DNA from: Sialis fuliginosa | Taxonomy: Eukaryota > Arthropoda > Insecta > Megaloptera > Sialidae | Length of the DNA stretch: 64,000 nt | NCBI GenBank assembly: GCA_961205875.1 | Contig: OY540811.1 | Coordinates: 35,309,340-35,373,339 of the forward strand | Direction of reading: 5' to 3' | Shown here: piece after piece, positions 26,701 to 35,100 of the stretch | Layout: each line of letters starts with the position of its first letter | How positions within the stretch are numbered: the first letter of the stretch is position 1 | Program-made: the position numbers and the translations under genes | Notes under the pieces: generated by a model | What the model was told of the DNA's origin: nothing | The model's input: the letters and a program-made list of their open reading frames with translations, nothing else | Database searches by the model: none

Positions 26701-28015
26701 TTTTTTATTTATATTACCTATATTTTGTTTTACATTATTTGTAAAAATTATCACTTTCCAGTTCATATAGTAATTCTGACTTCTATCAAAAATAAATTAT
26801 ATTTTTCCTTGGTAGAGGGGCGCAATTTTTTTACCCAGGGCGGCAATTTTTTCGTGCCCAGGGCGGCACTTAACGTAAATATGCCACTGGGGCTACTAGG
26901 GAGAGTATGACATATTTTTCCTCTACAACCACGTCAGGTTAAAAAATAAAACGAAGTATAGTTAATACGAAGTGTATGGGTGCCCGTTGTCCGAATTGTA
27001 AAAAATCACGTAAGTATATATAGTTATTCAGAATAGAGTTGATGCGCAAGCGTGATTAGAACATTTTTACTATTTTAATGTTTATTTTATTTGATAGAAT
27101 TATTTAAAAACAGTTTGTTGCGGAAATTGAATCCCCGTTTTTACATAACGAAAACTAACCAACCCAAAACTAATCAACTCGATTTTGTCCCAATAGATTG
27201 CCCTACCCAAGGACAGTTAACATGTATATTAGAACATCCAACTCTATTCTTCCACTTGTACACTCTGAATAAACACACAGAAATAATTGTTATAAATAAA
27301 AATTTTAAAAATAATAAATACCTAAATAATAGTCTTCTTTTTTCCAGAAACGGACTCCTTCACATCTTTCATTTGAATAAAATTTTCTTAATAAATTTTT
27401 AATAGCACCATAACTTAATACATAACCGGCTTCAGCTGCATTATAAACAGTGCCCCAAAACATCATTGCATGTCCTAAATAATAACTATTATTGTAGTTT
27501 AATGGAGCAACAAGCTTGCGTAAATTATCAACAATAACAAACATATCATCGTTAACAAATATTATCCAGTTGAAGACATTATGATTTAGAGATCGTAATA
27601 ATTGACATAATAAATGCCAAGAAGAGTTTGCATTATAGTTGATAAGTTTCGTTTCTTTCTTTTCCTCATTTTTGATATTTGGAAGACTATAAAATATTAA
27701 TTTATTGCACTTCATGCCCCATGTGTTTGTAATTGCATTAATATTTTTTATATTATGTACTAGCACAGCACAAATAATGTTTATATTATTGTACAAAAAT
27801 TCAGCTTCTATTAAATTTTTATTTGATCCATATCTTAATTCATCTATATCTCTGTGTAATCTGTATACATTTTTTGAAATAAACCATTTTTCATATGGAT
27901 CATTTACAGCGTAGGATTTAGATTGTCTAGATTTATCTTTCTTGAAAAATAAAGCAATTGAAAAGCCAATAAAGAATCCAATTACAAATATTTTTTTAGT
28001 CGAGTATCGCAACAT
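5725..28015 (-). CDS. C1GALT1C1: C1GALT1-specific chaperone 1 (Cosmc)-like, four exons
   Basis: Exons on the minus strand: 28015..27322, 10875..10691, 6040..5927 and 5865..5725. All junctions are GT-AG and in phase, giving 377 residues. Residues 9-24 form a membrane anchor, as in type II Golgi/ER glycosyltransferase-like proteins. The lumenal part shows the C1GALT1/Cosmc pattern: ITNTWGMKCNKLIFY, SYYLGHAMMFWG, AEAGYVLS, EDYYLAKHL (spanning exons 1-2) and KCCSD at 283-287, followed by the MYTYNYFLYHL helix. The family member Cosmc is an ER chaperone needed for folding of T-synthase, which makes core-1 O-glycans. At 155-157 the protein has NDD followed by MFVIVDNLR, closer to the DDD site of T-synthase than vertebrate Cosmc is, so a catalytic C1GALT1 paralogue remains possible. 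The C-terminal ~55 residues exceed human Cosmc (318 residues). Intron 1 is 16.4 kb and transposon-filled; intron 3 is 61 bp. An ORF reading on past exon 1 adds intronic residues only. The family is firm; Cosmc versus T-synthase is less so. Confidence 0.8.
6388..6921. repeat. Direct duplication of about 230 bp, spacing about 305 bp
   Basis: ATCGACTTTATTTTGAAAAC begins at about 6395 and again at about 6697; the two copies match over CCCCCACC, CGCATCGCC and AATGGAA blocks with scattered differences. It lies in intron 2 of the Cosmc-like gene. The stretch 6060-6388 is unassigned. Confidence 0.75.
7202..7560. repeat. Diverged tandem units (CGAATTATTTTTG..AACGGTGCG)
   Basis: Two units start near 7255 and 7415, each with CGAATTATTTTT, AACGGTGCG, TAGAAAA and TATCTATAATTT. 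Further members of this motif set lie at 8720-9060 and 46030-46130. Confidence 0.6.
7690..8030. repeat. Repeat family with GTCTGTCTGTCTG motif, inverted copy
   Basis: The reverse complement of 11879-12310 and 47730-48120: shared blocks include the end-of-unit GAAGCTTTGTGATCGTTTTA, the CAGACAGACAGA run and GGGAATATTTTACAAC. Confidence 0.75.
8075..9847. repeat. Large inverted repeat, arms about 0.5 kb
   Basis: 8075-8575 is the complement of about 9355-9847 (for example TTGGGGTATGACACTTTCTG near 8088 and its inverse near 9826; GGATCATTCCATGTCAAG near 8543 and its inverse near 9362). The loop holds a CAGACAGACAGACAGAC run at about 9249. It lies in intron 2 of the Cosmc-like gene. Confidence 0.88.
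10090..10659. mobile_element. Element with TTTAGGGTCGAGCGGGGTAA inverted ends
   Basis: The left end has TTAGGGTCGAGCGGGGTAAA followed by ATGAAAC; the right end is GTTTCACTTTTACCCCAGTT then GACCCTAAA. The middle of about 500 bp has no ORF. It ends about 30 bp from Cosmc exon 2. Confidence 0.8.
10934..11300. repeat. Left end of an element whose inverse is at 20380-20748
   Basis: TACAGGTTGATTCAGTACTG, then TCGTGCCAAACTTGAACA and ACCCATTGTGCTAAAGTTAT-type blocks recur inverted at 20380-20748. The 9.8-kb interval is filled by other elements. Confidence 0.7.
11330..12500. repeat. Repeat shared with 47390-48125 and 58030-58590
   Basis: GTAGCAAAATAGTCACTTTG (about 11408) recurs at about 58108; CATCTGCCAAGTAAATGCAC (about 11520) at about 47413; the block with AAATGACATTT repeats and a CGGACGGACACACGGACAGA-type run at about 12150 recurs near 47650 and 47980. 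Near 11740-11810, three ~27-bp units (AAAGTGACATTTAAAACG) are in tandem. Confidence 0.75.
12500..14520. repeat. Inverted repeat of about 2 kb, arms about 0.9 kb
   Basis: 12500-13375 is the complement of 13470-14520, apart from a 160-bp extra piece at about 14225-14385 in the right arm. The spacer is about 95 bp. Two open frames on opposite strands (12577-12768 and 14032-14286) encode the same peptide start only because the arms are identical; they are not genes. The stretch 14520-14720 continues the 11330 family. Confidence 0.9.
15865..18411. mobile_element. hAT-like element (CAGAGTTGGGC) carrying an internal unit array
   Basis: Ends CAGAGTTGGGCAAAA and GCCCAACTCTG with a perfect 8-bp duplication TCTTCAAT (15857-15864, 18412-18419). 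Subterminal inverted repeats rich in ATTCG (about 15890-16030 and 18210-18360) enclose a ~410-bp repeat array. No transposase is visible. Confidence 0.92.
16130..18095. repeat. About 410-bp units, two direct then three inverted, inside the hAT element
   Basis: The landmark GTTGCAACTGGTT occurs on the plus strand at about 16217 and 16626, and on the minus strand ending at about 17086, 17494 and 17909. Spacing within each orientation is 408-415 bp. Each unit carries a GC-richer core (CCGGCGGGAAAAATACTT) and an AT-rich tail with GTATATGTGTATT. The 69-codon open frame at 16218 is within a unit and not conserved in the others. Confidence 0.88.
18645..19960. repeat. Inverted repeat of about 1.3 kb
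   Basis: 18650-19130 is the complement of 19475-19955 (GCGCACGTATGTCACCGATT against its inverse; the GGGGCGGGG core is present in both arms). The loop is about 340 bp. Confidence 0.88.
20380..20748. repeat. Inverted partner of 10934-11300
   Basis: Ends GGCACGACAGTGCTGAATCA then TCCTGTATTA. About 80% alike by eye to the left copy, suggesting age. Confidence 0.7.
20760..23340. other. AT-rich stretch with no assigned gene
   Basis: No exon or RNA gene seen. GGACTTAGGCCACTTTCAAA occurs at about 22427 and 22604. A stretch of A/T homopolymers fills 21930-22260. The piece at about 22940-23050 with GGGGGGAGGGG and GGCGCCCCTGC resembles an eroded hAT-like element end. Confidence 0.5.
23341..24208. 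mobile_element. Near-perfect 868-bp palindrome with TA duplication
   Basis: Ends CAGTGCGTTCACGATGAAAG and its complement, flanked by TA. Both arms of about 430 bp match almost base for base; the axis near 23775 is a purine-rich tract running into a pyrimidine-rich tract. It is Tc1/mariner-like by its duplication, with no ORF. Confidence 0.9.
24263..24496 (+). CDS. Possible terminal exon or small ORF, unrecognised
   Basis: A 77-codon ORF is preceded directly by a good acceptor (TATATTTTTCAG at about 24251-24262) and followed by AATAAA about 95 bp after the stop. Its composition is much less AT-rich than its surroundings, and the peptide (QTESQVPMFGNRAS, then PLISLVELPQ) looks like ordinary protein. 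It sits in intron 1 of the Cosmc-like gene on the other strand, 55 bp from a large palindromic element. I recognise no family and found no partner exon. It could be the last exon of a nested gene, a retrocopy fragment or chance. Confidence 0.25.
   Translation: MDSKCYIVLETIGTQTESQVPMFGNRASITYAHATNQPPADSFRDGSTVPQKHPLISLVELPQKIEIKDFFNSGMPK
24500..26020. other. Intronic stretch with a duplicated segment
   Basis: A segment with TCAATTATTAATCCAAAA, then ATAAATCGTTTCTA occurs at about 24868-24985 and 25018-25135. TACAGGG motifs at about 25256 and 25380 suggest ends of eroded elements. Nothing coding is supported. Confidence 0.5.
26029..26448. mobile_element. TAGGGTG foldback element, copy 2
   Basis: TAGGGTG...CACCCTA ends with a perfect 8-bp duplication GTAAGTAC (26021-26028, 26449-26456). 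It is shorter than copies 1 and 3, with part of its centre deleted. Confidence 0.9.
26468..26889. mobile_element. hAT-like element (CAGTGGCGTAATTA)
   Basis: Ends CAGTGGCGTAATTA and TATGCCACTG; flanks GGTCTACT and GGGCTACT differ at one of eight bases. The body includes AGGGCGGCA runs on both sides. It lies 11 bp beyond the duplication of the preceding element. Confidence 0.88.
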
Positions 28016-28463
28016 TTCATAAAATGTTCATTATTAAAATTTACACACTTTTCTTGTACAGTTACAATTTGTTTGAAACTTAAAAAAAAGTATAGTATGA
28101 AAGTAAAATTGTAAATTTGTATAGATATTGTATACAAGAACATGACCTAAACACTATTGATTATAAAATATTAATTCAATGTCTGAAGCAATCACTACTT
28201 TTTTATAACATAAAAAGTAACCAACGTGACTGAACATAACCTTATTAACTTAATTTTGTTGACAGTGGTTGACAGCGTGGTTGTTGTCATTGTGGCGTTG
28301 ACATCTCTTCAGTGTTACCACAACATACTTTTTAGTAGGGTTTTCCGTACTATTCCCAAAGAGATTATATAACATAGACAGTGAGCCAGTCGAAAAAAAA
28401 AATGTATCTCTATTTATTGTTATGTGTAATCTCTTTGACTATTCCACATAATTGCTATTTATG
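28016..28463. promoter_or_regulatory. Cosmc-side part of the divergent promoter region
   Basis: Single-copy-looking sequence upstream of the Cosmc-like start. It holds repeated TTGACAG motifs at about 28257-28275, and a short inverted repeat (CAAAGAGATTA near 28358 and its complement near 28427) that could form a stem. No TATA box can be assigned. Position is the main evidence. Confidence 0.4.
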
Positions 28464-29446
28464 CCGTGACACAATGCCGGATTAAAGGGCCGTAACTACC
28501 ACCGGGGCTGTGCCCCGGGGCCCCCGAAAAAGGAAGGTATTTTTTACGAAATCGGATTAAAAAAGTTTTGAGTTAAACTCGTTTTGATTTAACACGGAGA
28601 AATTTTTTTAAAGCAAAAATTCAAAAAAAAAAATTGTTTTATACATTTATAGAATTATCTTTAGCGCCATCGCATAGTACATAAAAATGGTCGTTTTTTC
28701 AACAAGCTACAAAAAATTTCGCTGATATGATTGCACTATAAATCGAGTTTTATGTAGCTCGATATGAGAACTTATTGTTTTTTTTTTTTCAAAAAGATTA
28801 TTTACTTGTGTAGTTTTCATTGTTTACAAAAAATATCAATAATTAAAATTTGAAAGCATTCACATTTTTATTGAAAAACTTATTTTTTCGAAAATAGTCA
28901 CATATTTCAAAATTGTTCAAAACATTTTTTATAAGGGGGGTCTCTCGATCACCTGCTGCCCGGGGCCCCAGAGCTTCTAGTTACAGGAGTAGCAAATACT
29001 ACGGGTCCCGCGTCGCTGCGGCCCCCGCGGTTTTGTGAAAAAATATCTCTTATTGGATTTACCACCTACCGCTCAATGGTTGATACGGTTGTCCAAATCT
29101 ACAGTAATTAATAATTTAATTTTAGGGTTTCCGATCTCGATTCCATTTTATCGAAAAATCGATTTTTAAAGCTCTGATCTTTGATTTTTTAAACGATTTT
29201 TCTAAATTTGCCCACATTAAATTGAGAAAAGTTTGTTTGTAATAGTGGGTTATATCTCCGCGATTTTTTTTTAGATTTGTATGATCCAAAGCTCATTCAA
29301 AAGCTTGCACTTTCTAAAGCTCAAACATTTTTAACATCCCTTTCCGCTTTTTGCCAATAGGGTTAAAAAAATTCGAAAAATTGTCTCTTAATTTTGTATT
29401 ATCTTTGAAAGCGTATTAATTTTTTAAAGGAGTGTATATTTTAAAT

Positions 29447-29713
29447 CAAGCTTGTCCAACCTGCGGCCCGCGGGCCACATGCGGCTCTTGAGGACCTTTG
29501 GTGCGGCCCGCGAGCATAATTAAAAAAAATAAATAAAAAAAATTATAATAATAAATTTACATAGTAACTACATACGACTAAAAAAAAAAAAAAGGTCTTT
29601 GCTAATCTAACTCTCTATTTATTTATTTATTTATATAAATTAAATTTATTTAAATAAATTAAATAAAATTTTTGCTGTGCGGCCCGAGAAGTTCAAAAGG
29701 TTGGACACCTATG
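29447..29713. mobile_element. Small hAT-like element nested in 28472-30711
   Basis: Ends CAAGCTTGTCCAACC and GGTTGGACACCTATG with a perfect 8-bp duplication TTTTAAAT (29439-29446, 29714-29721). The body carries GCGGCCCGCG repeats near both ends and no ORF. Confidence 0.85.
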
Positions 29714-29796
29714 TTTTAAATCAAACCATGGGTAACGATTTCCATCCCGGGTGTCCCACCCCCCTCCTAGTGACGCCACTGCCAAGGGCCTCTTTA

Positions 29797-30675
29797 TAAT
29801 GACCGACCGAAGGTTCGGTTTCGGTTTCGGTTTCGGCCAGTTTCGGCTTAAAATCTGTGTTTCGGCTATGTTTCGGTTTCGGCCAAAAAATGGCCGAACC
29901 TTTCGGCCGTGCCGAAACTGTGTTTCAGGTTTCGCCGCGCGCTCGAATGTACTCGACTCAATTCGTACGTCCGCCCGAATATTTGACGTCTTGGCGTGCA
30001 ACGCATGTATCAGCTAGTCAGCCTCTCAGAACAATAAAATAATTACATTTATATGGCATATATTCTAGAAATATCTATAAGTTATAAGTAGATATTTCTA
30101 GAATATATGTATGCCAAATAAATGTAATTAGAATTCCTAGTAATATAGTGTAATTTTAATTTATTGCATTGTGATTTATAATTGTAAGAATTAATTTAGT
30201 TTTAGAATTATTTTTTTTTACAAAAAAGATATTTTTTACATTTTATAATTTATTTAATAATTACTTATCAATAACTACTTTACGTACTTACATTATTGAC
30301 TTTCTATAAAATTCTATATATTTTCTACATACATTTTAGCATATCTATAATGTTAAAATGTATGTAGAAAATATATGCCAAATAAATGTGATTCCACTGA
30401 TTTCTAGTAATCTTATGTTCCTTGTGCAGAATTAATGTTTTTCTTTGAGTTTAGTTTTATCGTTTTAAGCTATTAATGTTGAATTTTTAAGCGGATTTAA
30501 ATTATTCTTTATCTATAATATTTTTTCTAACCAAAAATGAGCAAAAACCTAAATAAAAAAATTATTTCAATTTTTTTTTAAGTTTCGGTTTCGGTTTCGG
30601 CCGAAACTGAGATTAAAACCGAAATTCGGTTTCGGTTTCGGTTTCGGCTCAAAAATCGGTTTCGGTCGGTCATTA
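29797..30675. mobile_element. TAATGACCGACCGAA element, copy A, with CCGAAA arrays
   Basis: TAATGACCGACC ends, 8-bp duplication CCTCTTTA (29789-29796, 30676-30683). Subterminal tandem TTTCGG/CCGAAA hexamers occupy both ends. Two internal hairpins sit around 30045-30125 and 30300-30390. Open frames rich in phenylalanine and glycine here are read-outs of the hexamers. Confidence 0.9.
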
Positions 30676-30831
30676 CCTCTTTATAACGTTTGCTGGCTTA
30701 ATCCGGCACTGCCGTGACATTCATATGGCTATAATGATATTTATGTTATATTGTATCATATATTAATCTACTGAACTCCGTGATATTTATTATATATTTA
30801 TTATTTTGTGGTGATGGATGGTGGAACCTTG

Positions 30832-31927
30832 CAGGGCCGTTACTAGAAGCTTGGTGAGCTCGGGGCAAGAGGTGACCGAGGGGCCCCCAGAATATACAAA
30901 AGGAAAAATTGAAGACCTTTTTTTTTGCTCCTAACATACACAATTTTTCCTATTTACTTACTTACTACAATTTTTACGCTGCGGGTGCCCCCTAACCTCG
31001 GGGGCCCCGGTGTAATGACCGACCGAAACCGATTTTTGAGCCGAAACCGAAACCGAAACCGAATTTCGGTTTTAATCTCAGTTTCGGCCGAAACCGAAAC
31101 CGAAACTTAAAAAAAAATTGAAATAATTTTTTTATTTAGGTTTTTGCTCATTTTTGGTTAGAAAAAATATTATAGATAAAGAATAATTTAAATCCGCTTA
31201 AAAATTCAACATTAATAGCTTAAAACGATAAAACTAAACTCAAAGAAAAACATTAATTCTGCACAAGGAACATAAGATTACTAGAAATCAGTGGAATCAC
31301 ATTTATTTGGCATATATTTTCTACATACATTTTAACATTATAGATATGCTAAAATGTATGTAGAAAATATATAGAATTTTATAGAAAGTCAATAATGTAA
31401 GTACGTAAAGTAGTTATTGATAAGTAATTATTAAATAAATTATAAAATGTAAAAAATATCTTTTTTGTAAAAAAAAATAATTCTAAAACTAAATTAATTC
31501 TTACAATTATAAATCACAATGCAATAAATTAAAATTACACTATATTACTAGGAATTCTAATTACATTTATTTGGCATACATATATTCTAGAAATATCTAC
31601 TTATAACTTATAGATATTTCTAGAATATATGCCATATAAATGTAATTATTTTATTGTTCTGAGAGGCTGACTAGCTGATACATGCGTTGCACGCCAAGAC
31701 GTCAAATATTCGGGCGGACGTACGAATTGAGTCGAGTACATTCGAGCGCGCGGCGAAACCTGAAACACAGTTTCGGCACGGCCGAAAGGTTCGGCCATTT
31801 TTTGGCCGAAACCGAAACATAGCCGAAACACAGATTTTAGGCCGAAACTGGCCGAAACCGAAACCGAAACCGAACCTTCGGTCGGTCATTACCCCGGTGT
31901 ACTGCCCCGGTGGTAGTTACGGCCCTG
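30832..31927. mobile_element. hAT-like element (CAGGGCCGT) with nested copy B
   Basis: Ends CAGGGCCGTTACTAG and GGTAGTTACGGCCCTG, flanked by GAACCTTG at 30824-30831 and 31928-31935. Only about 220 bp of it is its own sequence; the rest is the nested element at 31013-31890. Relatives lie at 62287-63068 and about 28486-28985. Confidence 0.92.
31013..31890. mobile_element. TAATGACCGACCGAA element, copy B, inverted to copy A
   Basis: Same ends as copy A, flanked by CCCCGGTG at 31005-31012 and 31891-31898. By eye it is an almost exact reverse complement of 29797-30675 (878 versus 879 bp). Confidence 0.92.
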
Positions 31928-31935
31928 GAACCTTG

Positions 31936-32147
31936 GCTTACTTGGCTTCTTCTATACTCGATAGTAGTATATTTATTATTCTGTGTGTGGCAGTATGTGG
32001 TATTAGTAGAAACGTCAATGCGTCAATTGCAGAAACACTGACGTTAATCACATATACCTTTAATGACTTTAATGTCAGTTTTTGCATTATATTCATACAA
32101 ATTCTGTGATCTGTCAAAATTCACAGAATAATACAACCCAAGTAACA
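31936..32147 (+). promoter_or_regulatory. TRAPPC11-side promoter and 5' UTR
   Basis: About 210 bp between the last hAT-like insertion and the TRAPPC11 ATG. AACGTCA at 32011-32017 and its complement TGACGTT at 32039-32045 form an inverted pair resembling CRE/ATF half-sites. The transcription start is not determined. Confidence 0.4.
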
Positions 32148-35100
32148 ATGCAACCTTATCAAAATGATAATTTTGATTTACCTGCGGAGTTGTGTGTGAA
32201 ACCATTAGCACTTATTGGAGCTTCAGGACTTGACAACGTCAATAATGCAATACATAAAACTATATGGGATGCCCTAAGTAATAACAGACGATCAGATCGT
32301 GCTCCTCTACAATTTAAACTACTAAATAATGCTCATGAATTTCCTGTTTTGAAACCGAAACGAAATTCATATGAATGGTATATTCCTAAAGGGATTCTTA
32401 AACGTAATTGGATGTATAAGCACTTAAATGAAATTCCAGCAGTAATTGTATTATTTTACGATTTGGATTGGAATGACATTCACTGGAATGAAAAACTCAT
32501 TGAATGTTCATCTCGTGTTCAGTCTATGCGGTATGTCTTATTGTAATTCTTGATATAGTCTAGATGTAGTATTTGAAAATTATACAGGATTAGTTGGCAC
32601 CTATGGGCATATGTCATCTTATCTCAGCATATGATTCAGTATCGATATATGTGTCTACATTAAAAAAACACATCTTTCAATAGTGAATTGTAGTCAGCAC
32701 TTACACAGGAGCAATATAGCAACTAGCAATATAATTTTTGTTGGTCTATTTACATTGAATTGGGCATATAGTTTCACACTACTATTATATTATCATAAAT
32801 AAACATTATATTGTACAGTTCTACACGAGACACTCCAAACCCTGACTTTTAATTCAGTTTTAAATATGATTGCAACTATTTCTAATATTGTAATAATATT
32901 TTTACATGTATTTCAGTGCTGCTATTGAAGGTCGAAGTACACGTATAGTTGTGGTGCTAATTCAACACATGGTACCTTTACCTGCAGGTGAAGATGTGCT
33001 GGCAGCTGAACGTGCTACTGCGCTATGTGCAACGTGTGAATTAAATGCAAAACATTTATTTGTTTTACCTCATGGCGATCATTTACATGGGTAATTTTTC
33101 AATTTTTATTATAATTCTTATTATACAGACTGTTCCTTAAGTACCCAGCCATACAGGGGGAAAGCCACTGTTACAGGTCAAAAAATTGTCAACGTTTGTG
33201 AATTTTTTTCACTGGTATAACTAATTATTTTAGGATCGGGTAGTAGACATTTTATTAAGTATATATTTAACTTATTCAATATCAATTTTTATTGAAAAAT
33301 CTTTAAAATTTACAAAGTTATGAGCCTCGATGTGACGACCCAAAAAATATTTTTCTCCATAGTTCAATCGAAATTTATATAAAAAATAAATAAAGGAGGT
33401 AATAAGGTTTTATTTTATTAACAAATGAGACAGGTGTCATCCGGGGTGTTTAATGTGGGCCAATTTAGAAAAAAAGATTTAAAAAATCAGAGATCGGAGA
33501 TTTAAAAATCGATTTTTCGATTAAATCAAATCAAGATTGGTAAACTTAAAATTAAATTATTAAATACTGTAGATTCGGATATCCCGTATCAATTATTGAA
33601 TGGTAGATGGTAAATCCAATGAGATATTTTTCCGAAAAGCCGTGGGGCCCTCAGAGACGCCCGTAGAGCTAATGATTTATAAAACATTTTTTTTTCAGTT
33701 ATACAGCACGCTTAGAAAATGCATTCTACGATCTTGCTCAAGGATATTACCAACTTGAGGCTCGTAATATAAAAGCTCATAGAGATCATTTGAACAAAAC
33801 AACACACCAATATCTATATGTTCGACATCAATTTAAAATGGGATTTCTTAATGAATTAAAGCAAGATTATCACACTGCTAACAAGTATGAACATTTATAG
33901 TTGTTATAAATGGACACTGTTATGCACCAATGTATCAACCCACAAATTTTTTTGTATATACATAAAATTTTTTTTAAACATACCTTAGAATAAAATAAAC
34001 CTAGACGAAATGGAATAAATAGTTTTTTAGATAATAATTCCCAAAATTCATCTATTTTTTCCGCCGTCTACTCAAGAGAGAATGATTATAAAATCAATAT
34101 TTTTCAGATTTTATTGGAAGATGTATATAGTTAACCAAACTATCTTTTTCCAATAAAAATAAATGTAACAAAATCACAAATGTATTTTTTTTTGGCACAC
34201 CAAAAACGTAGATATCTCAAAATGAGTTTTGTGTGGGTTAATACATTAGTGCATAACAGTGTCCAAAAGTATACAGGTTTATATCAGTAACTATTGATTA
34301 TACCATTATATCATAAAACAAAGGTTTGCAAAGTGTCGCCGCAAATCTGTAGACTCTATTTGTTGATGTATTTATAATTTGAGAAAATATATTCATAGTA
34401 TTAGTGTGTTTGTAGTAAGCTGTATAGATGGCTTTGGGTATAGACTTGATCAAAAATTCTCTGTAGCAATGCAATTATTTTCGATATTTTACCATGGTAT
34501 TATGAGCGTAACTTTTTGATAGTACTGTAGCACAAGAACTACCTTAAAGGCTTTGTCAAACAGGAAGCGGACTAGGGTGGTCAAACAGAACGCGCAAGTG
34601 AGAAATTCTTTCTTCATTTAGTGATCATCATGTCCAGCAGTTCGTCTGATGAAGAAGAATTACTTCTTTCTTAGCTGTGAGTTCAGCAGCAAGACGAAAA
34701 AGGAAATGAGTATGTCATAGTCAATGTGCATAATGCAGGCATTCTATATAGTGACTAGGCATTCTACGTTCGAGAGGGTTGTTTTCCGAGCTAAATACTG
34801 AAGCGAACTGATACAAACAACTGCACTACCGCACAAGATCAATCAACTTTTCATCAATATCTTCTCTTTTACTCATTTTGCCATCCAGTCCGCGCGCGAA
34901 CTCTGTAAAAAATTACAACCTGTCCGCCACGGACAGAACTTGTCCGCCGTGGTAGTCCGTTTTTTGTTTGACCAAGGTAATACAACATTACACGATACAG
35001 AGTTCGCGACTGTCTACGTGGACTGTCCTCGCGGACAGTCCGCCTCCTGTTTGACAGAGCCTTAATGAATAAATAATAAATGAATGAATTTGTTCAATAA

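Larger units (their letters stand above)
28472..30711. mobile_element. hAT-like element of the 5237 family with nested insertions
   Basis: Ends CAATGCCGGATTAA and TTAATCCGGCACTG, flanked by CCGTGACA at 28464-28471 and 30712-30719. Its own body (for example 29050-29260) is the inverse of 5480-5670. Nested inside are a degenerate CAGGGCCGTAACTACC-type element (about 28486-28985), a hAT-like element (29447-29713) and the CCGAAA element (29797-30675). Confidence 0.9.

Noticed and set aside
27305-27321. Last residues of the long minus-strand frame as the true C terminus of the Cosmc-like protein
   Set aside because: A GT donor at 27321-27320 joins in phase to 10875, giving the conserved continuation; the extra residues are intron.
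27091-27402. 103-codon open frame on the plus strand
   Set aside because: Its end overlaps Cosmc exon 1 in antisense, and its start is a repeat also seen near 36650; no protein-like composition.
29693-30042. Overlapping open frames on both strands rich in FGFGFG or KPKPKP, repeated at 31646-32109
   Set aside because: They are read-outs of the TTTCGG/CCGAAA hexamer arrays of the TAATGACCGACC elements; the two sets are mirror images because the elements are inverted copies.
32082-32147. Upstream in-frame ATG as the TRAPPC11 start
   Set aside because: The 22 added residues have no counterpart in the family, whereas the 32148 start aligns with the human N terminus.
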